From assembly GCA_024362935.1 (NCBI GenBank), contig JANCRA010000039.1, positions 6,015,040 to 6,079,039 on the forward strand: a stretch of DNA of 64,000 nucleotides. Reading direction: 5' to 3'. The position numbers were made by a program, and so were the translations under genes. Positions within the stretch are counted from its first letter, which is position 1; each line of letters starts with the position of its first letter. Origin of the DNA: Setophaga petechia (lineage: Eukaryota > Chordata > Aves > Passeriformes > Parulidae). Below are positions 1 to 11,311 of this stretch, piece by piece. Under the pieces are notes generated by a model. It was given only the letters and a program-made list of their open reading frames with translations. It was not told where the DNA came from and ran no database searches.

Positions 1-3000
1 CTATAAAGGTAATTCTTTAGGTTTTTTTCAGTTCTTCAGCTGAACTTGCTGCTGCTTCAAAAGCCTCATTAGTCAAGTGTCCTGGCTGGGACACATGGTG
101 CAGCCAGATCCAGCAGGCTGCAGGGTTCATGCTCTCTGTGTGCTATTCTTTTTCTTCTGTTCAGCTTGATTGAAATGAGTATTTTTAAAATTAAGCAACA
201 CCCACTAATGCGGTGAGACTCGCAAGGCTCCAAACGCAGCCACTGAGTGAAAGCAGAGCACAACTAAGCTGGTGAGAGCTGGGGGAATTTTCATTCCAGC
301 TTTCTGAAGATACACCACCTAAATAATTTCTCCTTGTCTTTTCCAGCACTGATGGCTTAATATCACCCACTGATGGCTGTGCTTTGTAGATAAAGGGTGT
401 CTATATGCCCAGTTTTGGAAGCTCTTTAACGCTGAATAAATCTCAGCCTATCTCTCACCAGCAGTGCAGGGCTCTGAGTGTGTAGGGGGTGGGTAGCTCT
501 CGGGGGTGGCCCTGCCTGCAGCCACTGCTGCTTTGCCACCGGTTCCTTGTGTGACCTTGGTCACATCCCCTGGTTGTGCAGCACCCCCAGCACCCAGCTG
601 TGAAAGGGGAGAGTTCAGGCTTTCCTTGGAAAGTGCCCTCAGCAGAAACTCTCTTTGTGACTCTGCTGGGTTTCCACAACGTTCTACTTCCTGAGCAGGA
701 TTGATCCTGGAGATGGGAGCAGAGTCAGAGCTGAGAGCAGGGTGCTTCAGAGATGCAATGCTGGCTAGGTGTGGGAAGGACTTCGCTGGAATTTCTGTGC
801 TCTGTTAGGGACTCTGGATAAGCAGAGCCCCTTGAACCCTTTCTGTGATGCCCTGAGCATCACTTTTGAAAGCCCTTTGCCTCAGGGTTGCTGCCTGGCA
901 TTGCATTCAGGCAATCCTTCCTGGTACGTTGGGTTTTACATGAGAGAAACCCCAGCATGATCCAACTCACTGTCTCCAGGTGGAATAGGAATGAATTTCT
1001 CCTTCCTGGTCCATCTTGAGCCATCCTTGTTGCCTGTCAGCTGAGCTCTGGGAGTTTTCCTGCTTGGAGAAGCATTTGCCAAAGGTTTGCATCAGCTCCC
1101 TCTCTGCCTCCCACTAGCAGCCCGTTGTATGTCTGGCTTTGCAGATGCTCCACTTTTATTCTTAGAAAGTCCTAAATATTTCCGCTTTCCTTCTGAATAA
1201 CTCCAGTGATCGGGGGTTGCTAATCACCCTGACGAGCTGTGAATCCATCCTATTTAATGCTGAGTTTCTTTCTGAGCTTTTAACTTGGCTGGGCACCAGG
1301 TTGGTGGCAGCGGTGCTGACAGGCATCGTGCCTTTCCCTCTGAGCAGAGATGACATTTGAATTGAAGCTTCATCAGGAGCCTTTTACACTGCAGATTTCC
1401 AATGCATAAATGCTATATATGCTGGTAAATGTACCTGTCACCTCACCAGCTGGTGACATCCTGACATTTGCTCTCCCTGAGTATCTTCCCTTGCCAGGGA
1501 TGTGGATTGATTCTTCCCGTGTTTCCCCTTGCCTTGGGAAGTGACCTTAGAGCTGGGGACTGGTGGTGTTCTCACTGGACTTGCTCTTTAGTGACTGAGC
1601 TTTACTGATATTCTTTTCTCTAATACTGAGTTCTCTCAAGGGACTTGAGAGCGGTTACCAGCAGGGTGTGGACCCTGTAGTCTGTGTCTGGGGCTGAGCT
1701 TGACAGTGCTGTAACACCAGTTCTAGTAGCAGTGCCCAGCAGCATAACGAGGAGACCACCTTCTTGCTCTTGGCCTTGGTGTTCAAGTGTTTGCTTAAGC
1801 CTCTGGGTTGTTGTTCAGCTTGTTCCTTTAAATTTGGCATAATAATTGCTCTTTAATAAGTTAAATCAAAATGTATTTTACAGCACATCCTTTGTAGCTT
1901 ACAAGCACTCACATCTCTGGAAGTGCGTCTGGAGCTGTCATTAATCAGAAAATGATTTGTCTTGGTGCATTTAACCACGTGCTGCTCTGAATTTTGCTGG
2001 CAGCCTCTGTTTTAATAATGGATGAAAGAAAAGCTGTATGTTTGATATGGGCTTTTTACCTGAATTTTGCCAACCACACAGAAATCTTTTTGAACAGCAA
2101 GTGAAACTTGGCAGCAATGAAACCACTGCCCCTCTCCTCACCTTAGCCAAAGCTTGCCCAATGCAAGGAGTCCTGTGCACTGAGGAAGGGACTGGTTTTC
2201 TATTCCCAGATCAGGTGGGATTTGGTGAATACATTGCATTCCTTTCTGGTTAGGGGCTGAGAACAAATTCATAGTATCCATATGTGCGTGTCCAACCTCC
2301 TGGGACTGTCCCATTGCTGTGGGGGTCAGCTAAGCAGAGAGGAATATGTTGAGGTTATTTTAAACGTAGATACGGTTTGATCATCATCATCATCCCTCTC
2401 ATTAGAGCCAATCAGGTAAAGCCTCACTGCATTAAACATGGAGTTATTTATATGGGGGCTGGAAGGGGAGCCTTCTCAACCCTGGGGCATCCCTCACCTG
2501 CTGGGGGCCAGGAGGGAGGAGAGGGGGTTTGGCTGATCACAGCAAGAACAGAAGCCTCCAGTGTGCTGCAGCCATGGCAAACCTGACACAGCATGGACGG
2601 ATCCTGCAGGATTTCCAGAAGGGAGGAAAGGGACAGCACTGATGCCTTGGCGCAAGGACTAAAACCTCTTCCAGAAACTTGATGCCGAATCAGGTGAGAT
2701 TAAGTCAGACCAGGGCAAGCGTGGAGGAAGGTTGTGACTGAGAAACAGAGAGCCTGTCTGTGAGATGGGGCTGGAAGAGCTTGATTTGTTTGACTTTGCA
2801 AAATCAAGGCTGAGAGAAGATGTGCTTTGTCCTCCGTAAATATATGGGTGAGTAAACACCAGGGACAAATAACAGCTAGAGAAGCTACTTTAAAGACAAT
2901 GCTGCTGTAAGAACAAATAGATATGAGCTTTTCCTGAATACATTCAAGCTGAAAGTTAGGCTTCTAGCCATTAGAGTTGGAGGGAGGGAACCACCCAACT

Positions 3001-3948
3001 TGTTTGGAGATGGAATTTTTGGAAGAGATTAATATGCTGTGGTTGCCTGTGGTAGTGGGAGCCTGACTGTCCAGGGAGCCTCAGGGCTGTCTTTCTTACC
3101 TTTGCCTGGCTCTGCCTCTTCAAGAATATTCTGGGCAGAGCTCTTGGATCTTCCCACAGCCAGAGAGCAAAATCCTGGAGGTGTTGTGACTGATGACTCT
3201 GTTGTGCTTGAGCAAAGGTGCCATGAGAAGAATGAGAGGAGCTGGGGCACCCCAGGAACTTGCAGCCATCCAGGTGCATCCTTAAACTAAGTCCTGTGAA
3301 TGTTGCTCCTCTATCTCCTGAGCTGGGAAATAACCCTCCCAGTCAGTGGGAGCACTAGGAGGTTCCTAGGTCCATGTTGGCCCCATTTTTTTGTCTACAA
3401 GTGTCACCAGTTTTGGTCCCACCTTCCAAGGCTGTCTGCTGAGCAGAGACAGCAGAGCTCAGTGTCCTGTGTTGATCATCTCCTGTGTCCCACAGACGGT
3501 TCTGCACCAGAAGATGTTCTTCCCTTCTGGACTGTGGTGGTGCTCAGCACAACAAACTCGGATTCATTACAGTATCCGTAAAATTGATAAAAGCAGGGCT
3601 ATGCCTGGAAATTTCCTCTCTGGAATGTGCAGGGACTTTCAGAAGCTTCTGCCTGGCCCTGTGCAAAAACAGTAACCAAAGTGGAAGATAGAGAGAGGGA
3701 GAGAGAGAGAGAGAGGGAGAGATCTGTGGCTGTGTGAGCTGGTGTATCACATTCCCCCTCACTGACTTTATTCTGACATGCAAACAAGCCTTGATTAATT
3801 CCTCAGGCAAACTTTCCTGATGGGAGAGATGCAGTAACAAGTCCCTCTGTGAGTGGTTGGCATTTAATGTTTGCTTTATAATGTTTGATAATCTAACATT
3901 TCTCCACTGGATCCATGACACTCCTCCATGGTTTTGTGTCTTTCTCAG
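1..3948 (+). other. CACNA1G: Intron 3 (3' part)
   Basis: Non-coding. Exons 1-3 of the channel are not recognisable here in any frame. It ends in a pyrimidine-rich acceptor (AG at 3947-3948). Contents seen are a GA-rich microsatellite at 3688-3722 and a short ATC run near 2380-2394. No other gene or repeat family was recognised. Confidence 0.8.
3688..3722. repeat. GA-rich microsatellite
   Basis: Imperfect (GA)n tract with GGA interruptions, about 35 bases, in intron 3 roughly 225 bases upstream of the exon 4 acceptor. Length variation between individuals is likely for this kind of tract. Confidence 0.9.
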
Positions 3949-4046
3949 GATGCTGGAGTATTCCCTGGACCTGCAGAATGTCAGCTTCTCAGCTGTCCGC
4001 ACCGTTCGAGTCCTGCGGCCACTCAGGGCCATTAACAGGGTCCCCA
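3949..4046 (+). CDS. CACNA1G: CACNA1G exon 4: end of IS3 and voltage sensor IS4
   Basis: Ninety-eight bases; the first base completes a codon from exon 3 and the last base starts the codon finished by exon 5. It reads [12 protein letters not shown], then the S4 helix [14 protein letters not shown]. Arginines at exon residues 17, 20, 23, 26 and 30, mostly every third position, are the gating charges of domain I. The acceptor is AG at 3947-3948 and the donor is GTAAGT at 4047. The sequence equals Cav3 domain I as remembered from human. The ATG at 3950 is internal methionine, not a start. Very secure. Confidence 0.97.
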
Positions 4047-6043
4047 GTAAGTCAGATCCTCATTTCTCACTGTTGGGGCCAGCTGTCTGGATCCATGCCC
4101 CAAAGATGAGAGGGTAAACCCAGATGCTTTGCATCACAGCTCAAACATTTGCCCAAGGCTTGCAGTGCTGGGTACTACCACCACTGTCTGGGTTCCTTTT
4201 GACACCTGTGGCATCAGAGATGAGTCAATGAATTATCCAGGACTGTCTTCAAACACCTTCCTTTCTTATCTGGGGAGGGTCTGAGGAGGCTGCTAAAGAG
4301 CTGCAGGTGATAGGGGTTGACTGAGCCAACAGCCTTTGCCAGGCAGTGCAGGCAGTGGGGTCTGAACCATGCTGGTCCTACCCTCCTGGGATACCCCATC
4401 CTTCCCTGGAGAAATTTTTTGGGGTGAGGAACTCTTGTTGTGCCTGAAGTTGCGCCTGAAGATAGTGCTTTGGGAGGTGCTGAAGACTCCAGAGCTGGTT
4501 CTTACAGCCCAAACCCCCAGCATCTCCAAAGCAGACCTGGGCGGGATGGGCAGTGACTCTGCAGTCCTGGTGTATCTGGTCATGGACAAGGGCCTCAGCC
4601 CTGCTTTAAGCAGCAGTGGGTGGCATTGCCTGCTGCTGCATGGCAGCCCAGCCCCACATGGCACTGCCCATCACAAACCCTCCCACTGCCCCATGCTGGG
4701 CAAATCGCAGTGCTCCATGAGACACTGAGAACAGTCCCTCTCAGATGCTGTATTAATCAGGTATGGTAAGTACAAGTACAACTGCACCAGAAGCGTTCCT
4801 TTTCCATCCTGGTCCAACAATCCTGGTCATCAAATCCAGTACTGTTTTAGCCAAATTAAATCCAAGTCTGCACTCCCCTATCTGAACTGGGCCAATACAT
4901 TGATGAGAACTAATCAACTTCAGTTCTCTATGCTGATGCTGGAAGTGCCTGGGATCTATTTATTTTCCTGCTCCTGACTCTTGAACTTAATCTGGCTGTG
5001 CTGCTGATGTTTCGATCATTACAGAAGCTTCAGAATCCTGTTTGCAGTGGTTGTTTTTTTCTTTTTTATCCCCACCACTGAACTGGTGGACAGCTGAATT
5101 TATCCACCACTGTCTTAACTGGGGATGTAATTCACTTAATGTGTTTTGAAATCCTGGGTAACTTATTTTGTCTTTTCTGCAATGTAGTTACAGTGGGATA
5201 GAAATGCAAGGTATGAAAAATAAAAAATGAGCTTTGTTTGATGATCAATGCCATAACCACAGAAAGTAATTTTAGTTAATTAGGAGTTGATGTAAGGTGG
5301 TTGTTCCTGGTAAAAGAGTAGAAGAAAAACCCTAAGAGAGGAGGTGACAGCATCAGGATAAGAGAAAAAAGTCTTCCTGAAGTATCAAAGTAAAGGGTGC
5401 AACAGTAAGGCTTTCTTTAGATAAAAGCCAATATAAGCAAGTGAGAGAGTGCAGAACATGGGGAAAGAAAGACAGTGAGAGATGAGCAGAATATTACACA
5501 GATGTCAGATGAAATAAATTTTTTGTGTGTAAATGTCAAGTTGAAGTCACCATCAATTTGTCCTTATTACAGAACTGGCTGTTCCTGAACTTGTGAGAAT
5601 TAACTGCCAGAGAGAGTCCTGTATTTTAAGGAAGAGAGGGCATTTAGGGTTGATGAGGGGAAATAGGGAGGGAAGGGAATTTTGAAATATTCTGAGTGGA
5701 GAAAGAAATACAACTGAGCAAAAGAGAGCATCAGAATTTAATGTGAGGGAAGAAAGGAAACATAATTGCTAGAAAACTTCAGAGAAGAGGACTTGAGGAG
5801 CAGGGAAGGTAGATCTGGTGTCCAGGAGCAAGGCATGAATGAAAGAGCTTGTTCCAGAGACTCTGGGGGGAAGCTAAAGGGGATGGGAAGCTGTGACTGT
5901 TCACAAGCTACATGTGGGTGATGAGCATGGGAGGAAAATAATAGAAGAAAATACAGGCGTAAAAGTATCAGTGGAAAGGAAAAGGTCAGGAGGACATAGC
6001 TGGAGCAAGAAAATTCAATGTAAGCTTTTCCCCTTTGCCTCAG
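4047..6043 (+). other. CACNA1G: Intron 4
   Basis: About 2.0 kb with no recognised gene or repeat. The stretch from about 5290 to 5960 is markedly purine-rich on the + strand (many GA, GAA and GGA runs). Acceptor AG is at 6042-6043. Confidence 0.8.
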
Positions 6044-6203
6044 GTATGCGCATCCTGGTGACACTGCTTTTGGACACACTGCCTATGCTGGGGAACGTCC
6101 TCCTCCTCTGCTTCTTCGTCTTCTTCATCTTCGGCATTGTGGGAGTCCAGCTGTGGGCAGGTTTGCTCAGGAACCGCTGCTTCCTCCCTGAGAACTTCAG
6201 CAT
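6044..6203 (+). CDS. CACNA1G: CACNA1G exon 5: IS4-S5 linker and helix IS5
   Basis: One hundred and sixty bases, entering after one codon base and leaving after two. Joined to exon 4 it restores Ser-Met-Arg. It encodes the amphipathic S4-S5 linker ([17 protein letters not shown]), which couples voltage-sensor movement to the gate. The hydrophobic S5 helix follows ([19 protein letters not shown]), then the first extracellular residues ([13 protein letters not shown]). The donor is GTGAGT at 6204. It is near-identical to remembered human Cav3.1; only the codon at the exon 5/6 junction (Ile here, Leu in human) visibly differs. Confidence 0.97.
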
Positions 6204-7986
6204 GTGAGTCTGTGGGCAGCACCAGTGTCTCCCCAGCTTAAGGGAGGCTCTCCCTCCAGGATCTCCTCTGTAAAAAAGCCCTTCTCTTCTGTAAATGCTC
6301 CCTGCTCCTAAATGCCACCATCACTCCTGCTTGGGCACACACAGTGGGTACAGAGCAAGCTGTGACAATTTGCCATTTGCATTTGCAGGCTGTCCTTAAC
6401 TCTCAGCTGGCACTTGGGAACCTCTCTGATTTCTAAAGGCCTCCAAAAAAGCCCTCTGAGTATGGGAGTTCAGGCTTTCTAAATTCAGCATATCATTAAT
6501 GTGTGACCTTTTCTGTGTGGAGAATGCCCAGGTCTGAATCCCCTCCTGCGGCTGGTGGTCTTTATTGCAACAACTTTTGTAGTCCCACCTAAATCCCAGG
6601 AAAATATAATGGAACTACTGTGCATTTTTAATGCTAGATAATTTTCAGCCTCAGAGCAAGAGATAGTCCCTATCCCAAAGTCTTAATTTTTACACATCCC
6701 TGAATTTTAAGGCTAAAATAATTGTTGTGATCAGTTTGCTGGCCTGATATAACACTGTTTGGACAGTAGTTGAATTACCTGGTAGCTGACAGCCTCTTTC
6801 AGGGTTTCCATGCCTGTTCTACCTACCTGCTTTTTTCCACCACCTCCATCGCATCAAATGCTTGGAGAAAGGCAGGTGACTGCAAACCCTTGATGGCTCT
6901 GCCAAGTTATGCCATCCTGATCATCTTCCAGTGGATTGCTGACTCCCCAGGGATCTGGCTGGATTCCCACCTAGATGGAGGAATCTTACAAGCCCAAAGC
7001 CTCTTTTCTGTACACATCAGGACCATGTTGCTGCTGCTGTTGTGGACGGGCTGGCACAAGGCACCTTCCAACTTCTCCCACCCACCTCCTAATCAACTCC
7101 CACCCCTCTTGCAGGTCATGCCTTCAAAGGGTGGCTGGAAATGACATTACCAGGACAAGTCCCTGTTAAGTAAATGTCAGCAGAGCAGGGGGACAGCCTC
7201 ACCACCGAGTAAATAGAGCCACAGGTTTGGGTGCTGTTTAATTGAGTCAGAATTCCAGGGCTTTAGATAGGCTTTGAAGGGTATTACAGGCAATTCTGCA
7301 GGAATTAACCAGGCTGAACTAGGCTTAAAAATATCTTCGCAAGCTTTAGTGGGAGTCCTGGCAGCATTAAGGAGATAGTGTGTGCAGAGCAAGGAGCCAG
7401 GTTCTTTCTAGCCATGGTTATTTCATCTCCCTGAAGAGCATTTTTGCTTGTCTTGCTGTGGTAAGGCCACCCTCAGAGGGAATTTGGACCTTACCTGTGG
7501 GCTGAACTGACACAGTGAAATGCAGATGAAGTCCCTGTCTCTTGATTTTTAGGAATTTTGGGAGGTCCTTGTACATAGAGTCTCCCTAAATGGTTCTCAG
7601 CATCTCCTGAAGGACAGGACATACAGGATCTTAAACAGACTGATCTCCATCCACTGCAGCAAAGATATTTCCGAGAAGCCCTGTCATGCTAAATCCTTCT
7701 CTTAGTCTCCCAAAATCAAAGCCAGAGTGCTTCCAGAGGGAGTAACTTTTAATAATGCCATCAAAGGGATTTCCAAGGGGCTGAGTGCCCTGCCTCGGTT
7801 TCTCAAAACCCAGTTAAGGACATCAGTTCACCCCGTGGAGCTGCAGTACGTCTAAGGGGACTCCTTTAAAAAATAGCTTTAAGATCCAGAAAAGCAGATG
7901 TCAGACTTCTATGCTGGTACAGCTATCTCTTTGCCAGATTGCTTGCAATCAGTGTGCAAACCCCAGCCTTGTCTGGACTCTTTCAG
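6204..7986 (+). other. CACNA1G: Intron 5
   Basis: About 1.8 kb. Contains only a short CTG run near 7026-7039. No repeat family or gene was recognised. Several AG dinucleotides lie close upstream of the acceptor at 7985-7986; that acceptor is the one that restores the conserved protein. Confidence 0.8.
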
Positions 7987-8278
7987 CCCCTACACAGTTG
8001 ATTTGGAACGGTACTACCAGACAGAGAATGAAGATGAAAATCCCTTCATCTGCTCCCAGCCCCGGGAGAATGGGATGCGCTACTGTCGGAGTATCCCAAC
8101 ACGGAGGGAAGAGGGTCTGGAGTGCACTCTGGATTATTATTCCTACAATGACACCACCAACACATCTTGTGTGAACTGGAACCAGTACTACACCAACTGC
8201 TCTGCGGGGGAGCACAACCCCTTCAAGGGAGCCATCAACTTTGATAACATTGGCTACGCCTGGATTGCGATATTTCAG
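7987..8278 (+). CDS. CACNA1G: CACNA1G exon 6: extracellular IS5-pore loop of domain I
   Basis: Two hundred and ninety-two bases; the first base completes an Ile codon begun in exon 5 and the exon ends in phase 0 at a GTGAGC donor. It encodes the large extracellular turret of domain I, starting [17 protein letters not shown] and ending [14 protein letters not shown] at the pore helix. Five cysteines suit disulphides in the turret. There are three N-glycosylation sequons (NDT, NTS, NCS). The stretch around exon residues 37-53 ([17 protein letters not shown]) differs from the human glycine-rich version, as expected for a surface loop. Start chosen from codon phase and homology. Confidence 0.96.
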
Positions 8279-8777
8279 GTGAGCCCTGTCTGCCAATTGT
8301 CACAAGGTGGGCAAACAGCAGGTCCTGCCCTCGAAATGTTCCCAGGGGCTTTGTAATTGTACTCCTGGGGGCTGTTTTGTACAAGTGTGCACCTACATAG
8401 TACTGCACAAGTGCTCAAAGTGTTAGGGATACAATATGATGCCTATTTTGAGAATGTCTCCACCTCACATGTATGGACAAAACCCTGTGGGTTGTGCAAT
8501 CTGATGATGTTGGTGTGGGCAGAGCCTAGAGACTGCTCTTCTTTCTGCAAAATGCACTAGTGGCCTTCAAGTCCAGATGGAAAAGGGCTCGATTCAGCCT
8601 GGGCAGCTGGTAACATGGCTGTTGGCATTGGGAGGAGCAGGAGTTGGTTCCTCAGCATCTTGTGCTGCACCAAGACCTGCTTGGTGTCTGACATGACCCA
8701 GCCAGACGAAACATTGCCTGTGCACTTTATTGTAACTGAGCCTTCAGGAGTTTGTTTTCCCTTCCTGTCTCCACCAG
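8279..8777 (+). other. CACNA1G: Intron 6
   Basis: Five hundred bases with canonical GT/AG ends and a pyrimidine tract before the acceptor at 8776-8777. Nothing else recognised. Confidence 0.85.
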
Positions 8778-8870
8778 GTCATCACGTTGGAAGGCTGGGT
8801 GGACATCATGTACTTTGTCATGGATGCACACTCCTTCTACAACTTCATCTACTTCATCCTCCTGATCATT
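8778..8870 (+). CDS. CACNA1G: CACNA1G exon 7: domain I selectivity filter and IS6
   Basis: Thirty-one whole codons, phase 0 at both ends. The filter motif TLEGW carries the domain I glutamate (exon residue 5) that binds permeating calcium together with the equivalent Glu, Asp and Asp of the other domains. The pore loop continues [15 protein letters not shown] and leads into the IS6 helix (FIYFILLII). The sequence matches Cav3.1 as remembered. The donor GTGAGT lies directly after the last isoleucine codon. Confidence 0.97.
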
Positions 8871-10500
8871 GTGAGTGGCCTTAGGGGAGCAGGGGGCATC
8901 TGCCTGGCATTTGGAGAGAGCAGAGTGGAGTCACCCAGAGGAACAGGGCAGAGGGTACAGTAAATATAAAAGCTGAAGTAGCAACCAGCCTACTGGGAGA
9001 AACGCAGCTTCCCTATGGAATTGTGCTGCAGCTGCATTTAACTACAAACATGAAGAAGGAAAGAGATGTGCTCAAGCAGTAGTGGATCCACTTCTGTTGT
9101 TGCTGCTGCTTCTTCTCTCCTTGCACTTAGAGAGCTTTTCTCTCTTGCTTACCCCCTTGAATTTAAGTTTTAAAGTAGGCAAATTTCACCTGCCCAGTTT
9201 CTGAGTAGAAAATAAATTTCACCTGCCCAGTTTTTGAGCTAGAAATGGAAGAGGCTGCCCAAAAATTCCCCCATAATGCAGAACCCATCTGGCTGGGTCC
9301 TTGGTGCCATGGGATTCTTACGGGAAAACAGTCCCAAGCTTCAAAGAGCACATTAAGAAAGGAGGGAAGAGATTACTGCCCACAGCCCACCCACACTTCA
9401 CAGCATCATCTGAGACCACCCACAAAGGAGCCAACAAAGAGTTTCCGTGGGGTGGGCTCCATGATGGGCTTCGTCTATGCAAGCAGAATTGTCTACAGTG
9501 ACTGGCTGAGCTCGTTGTCTAGACTCCCTTTATCGTCAAGGGAGAAAAATAGGTGCTTTAAGGGGGTGATTCATCTCCTCTGAAGGTAGACATCCAAAAT
9601 AAATTAGATGCATTGCAGACTTGATGCGCCTATTTCTCGCTTGACTCTAAAGGATCATTAGGTGCCTTACTCAGATGTAGCTAAGTGAGATGAGTTCTTG
9701 TCTTGCTACACAATTGGTCTAAGTCCAGAAAAATAGCTGCACATTGTCAGTTAGATCATTGTGGGGATTTCTGCTCCTCATCAAACCAGGACTCAAACCC
9801 TGACCAAAAAGTAGACGGTTGTTTAGTCCATGATGCTGGTTTTTTTTTCTGTTAGCTTCCCCAAGAGAGAAACAAACCCTTGCTCTCAGCCTCCCCAAGA
9901 TGATGAAGAGGAAGAGCAAGCAGTACTTTTCCAGATGCTGTGCGAGTAACATTAGCAGTTTGTGATAGCCCATTAGCACGTCAGTAATTACCTGTGACCC
10001 AGGCTGGGCACTGCAGAAGGCAGAACCTCGTGAAACCCTGCTTGGAAAGAAAATCTCCAAGCTGTGGGTACAGGCTGCTGATGCCCTTGCATAACAGTCA
10101 CCCGCAAATCCCATTAGCAGGGGAAAGGGATCTGCTCGCAAGCTGCCCACACACTGGCAGAAAAGCACTCCTATGAGGAAGGCGCAGTGCATTCATTGTA
10201 ATGTCACTAATTGTGATAATTACAACTGCTGTCTATGGAGAGAGAAAAATACCATCTTAAAAGAGCAAGAGATTTTTGTCAAAATAATATTCTCTCGTCT
10301 TTGATCTCTGACGTCCTCCATGGAGGGCTGGCGTGGGAGTCCCTGGGGTGAGAGCTTGGGGGGGTGAGTCAGCCCAGTCAGTGGTCCCTGCTGGGTGACA
10401 CAGGGGGTGGGGTTGGCTGGGGTTTGCTGCTCTTTGTCCTCGGCAGATCTGTGTGGTGCCACGGCCACACTGAGGTGCCTGATGTCCCCTGCCCCCTTAG
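8871..10500 (+). other. CACNA1G: Intron 7
   Basis: About 1.6 kb. Holds a 33-bp tandem duplication at 9181-9246. The segment about 9945-10245 is AT-rich with several homeodomain-like TAATTA/TAATTG cores and may be conserved regulatory DNA. Acceptor AG is at 10499-10500. Confidence 0.8.
9181..9246. repeat. 33-bp tandem duplication (two copies)
   Basis: Copy 1 is 9181-9213 and copy 2 is 9214-9246; both begin AAATTTCACCTGCCCAGTTT and differ at a few positions after that. It lies in intron 7. The few differences suggest a fairly recent duplication. Confidence 0.92.
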
Positions 10501-11311
10501 GTGGGCTCCTTCTTCATGATCAACCTGTGCCTGGTGGTGATAGCGACGCAGTTCTCTGAGACAAAGCAGCGTGAGAGCCAGCTGATGAAGGAGCAGCGAG
10601 TGCGCTACCTGTCCAACGCCAGCACCCTTGCCAGTTTCTCAGAGCCAGGAAGCTGCTATGATGAGCTCCTCAAGTACCTGGTTTACATTGCCCGGAAGGG
10701 CAGCAAGCAGCTGGTGAAGGCCTACAGGGCAGCAGGCGTGAGGATGGGCTTCCTCAGCAGCCCCACAAGCAAGGCGAGGGCTGAGCAGCACGCCAGGAAG
10801 CGCCAGAGCAGGAAGAGATCCTCCGTGCACCACCTCATCCACCACCACCATCACCACCACCACCACTACCACCTAGGCAATGGGAACCTGCGAGCGCCCC
10901 ATGCCAGCCCGGAGATCAGCGATGTGGAGACCAGCTCACTCCACAACGGGACCAACCGGCTGATGCTCCCTCTCTCAGCACCCAATTCCCTGGGGGCCCC
11001 CAGCGCCTCTCCCAGCAACACTGAGTCCGTGCATAGCATCTACCATGCTGACTGTCACTTCGAGCCAGTGCGCTGCCGGTCATCCCTGACACATCCAAGC
11101 CTCAGTTTGCCAAGCCCAGAAGGGATCCCCAAGAACATAGTGGGCAGCAAGGTGTACCCCACAGTGCACTCCAGCACCTCCCATGAGATGCTGAAAGAGA
11201 AGAACTTGGGGGAGGCGGTGGTGGGTGCTGGGAGCAGCACCTTGACGAACCTCAACATCCCGCCCGGGCCATACAGCACCATGCACAAGCTGCTGGAGAC
11301 ACAGAGCACAG
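10501..11311 (+). CDS. CACNA1G: CACNA1G exon 8: end of IS6, gating brake and I-II linker with His tract
   Basis: The longest exon here, 811 bases (270 codons plus one base). It starts [20 protein letters not shown], the end of IS6. The proximal cytoplasmic linker follows ([19 protein letters not shown], then [13 protein letters not shown]); in T-type channels this forms the helix-loop-helix gating brake. A nine-histidine run spans exon residues 114-122, flanked by HHLI and YHLGNG, typical of Cav3.1. A basic patch ([10 protein letters not shown]) precedes it and could be a kinase site; that is inference. The distal linker is Ser/Pro-rich and ends [11 protein letters not shown]. The donor is GTGAGC at 11312. 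The frame would stay open into the intron to a stop at 11536. Confidence 0.97.
10828..10872 (+). repeat. CACNA1G: CAC/CAT trinucleotide repeat coding poly-His
   Basis: Near-pure CAC codons with single CAT, CTC, ATC and TAC interruptions inside exon 8. They encode the histidine-rich motif of the I-II linker. Such tracts can vary in length; the interruptions should stabilise it. Confidence 0.9.

Noticed and set aside
1..10. TATAAA-like string at the window start as a promoter
   Set aside because: It lies inside intron 3 with no transcription-start context or downstream first exon.
550..565. Everted TGTGACC-TT-GGTCACA palindrome like paired nuclear-receptor half-sites
   Set aside because: Single short motif deep in an intron without other support; expected by chance at this scale.
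3544..4032. 162-codon open frame on the - strand overlapping exon 4
   Set aside because: Antisense of exon 4 plus translated GA microsatellite (Ser/Leu repeats); fortuitous.
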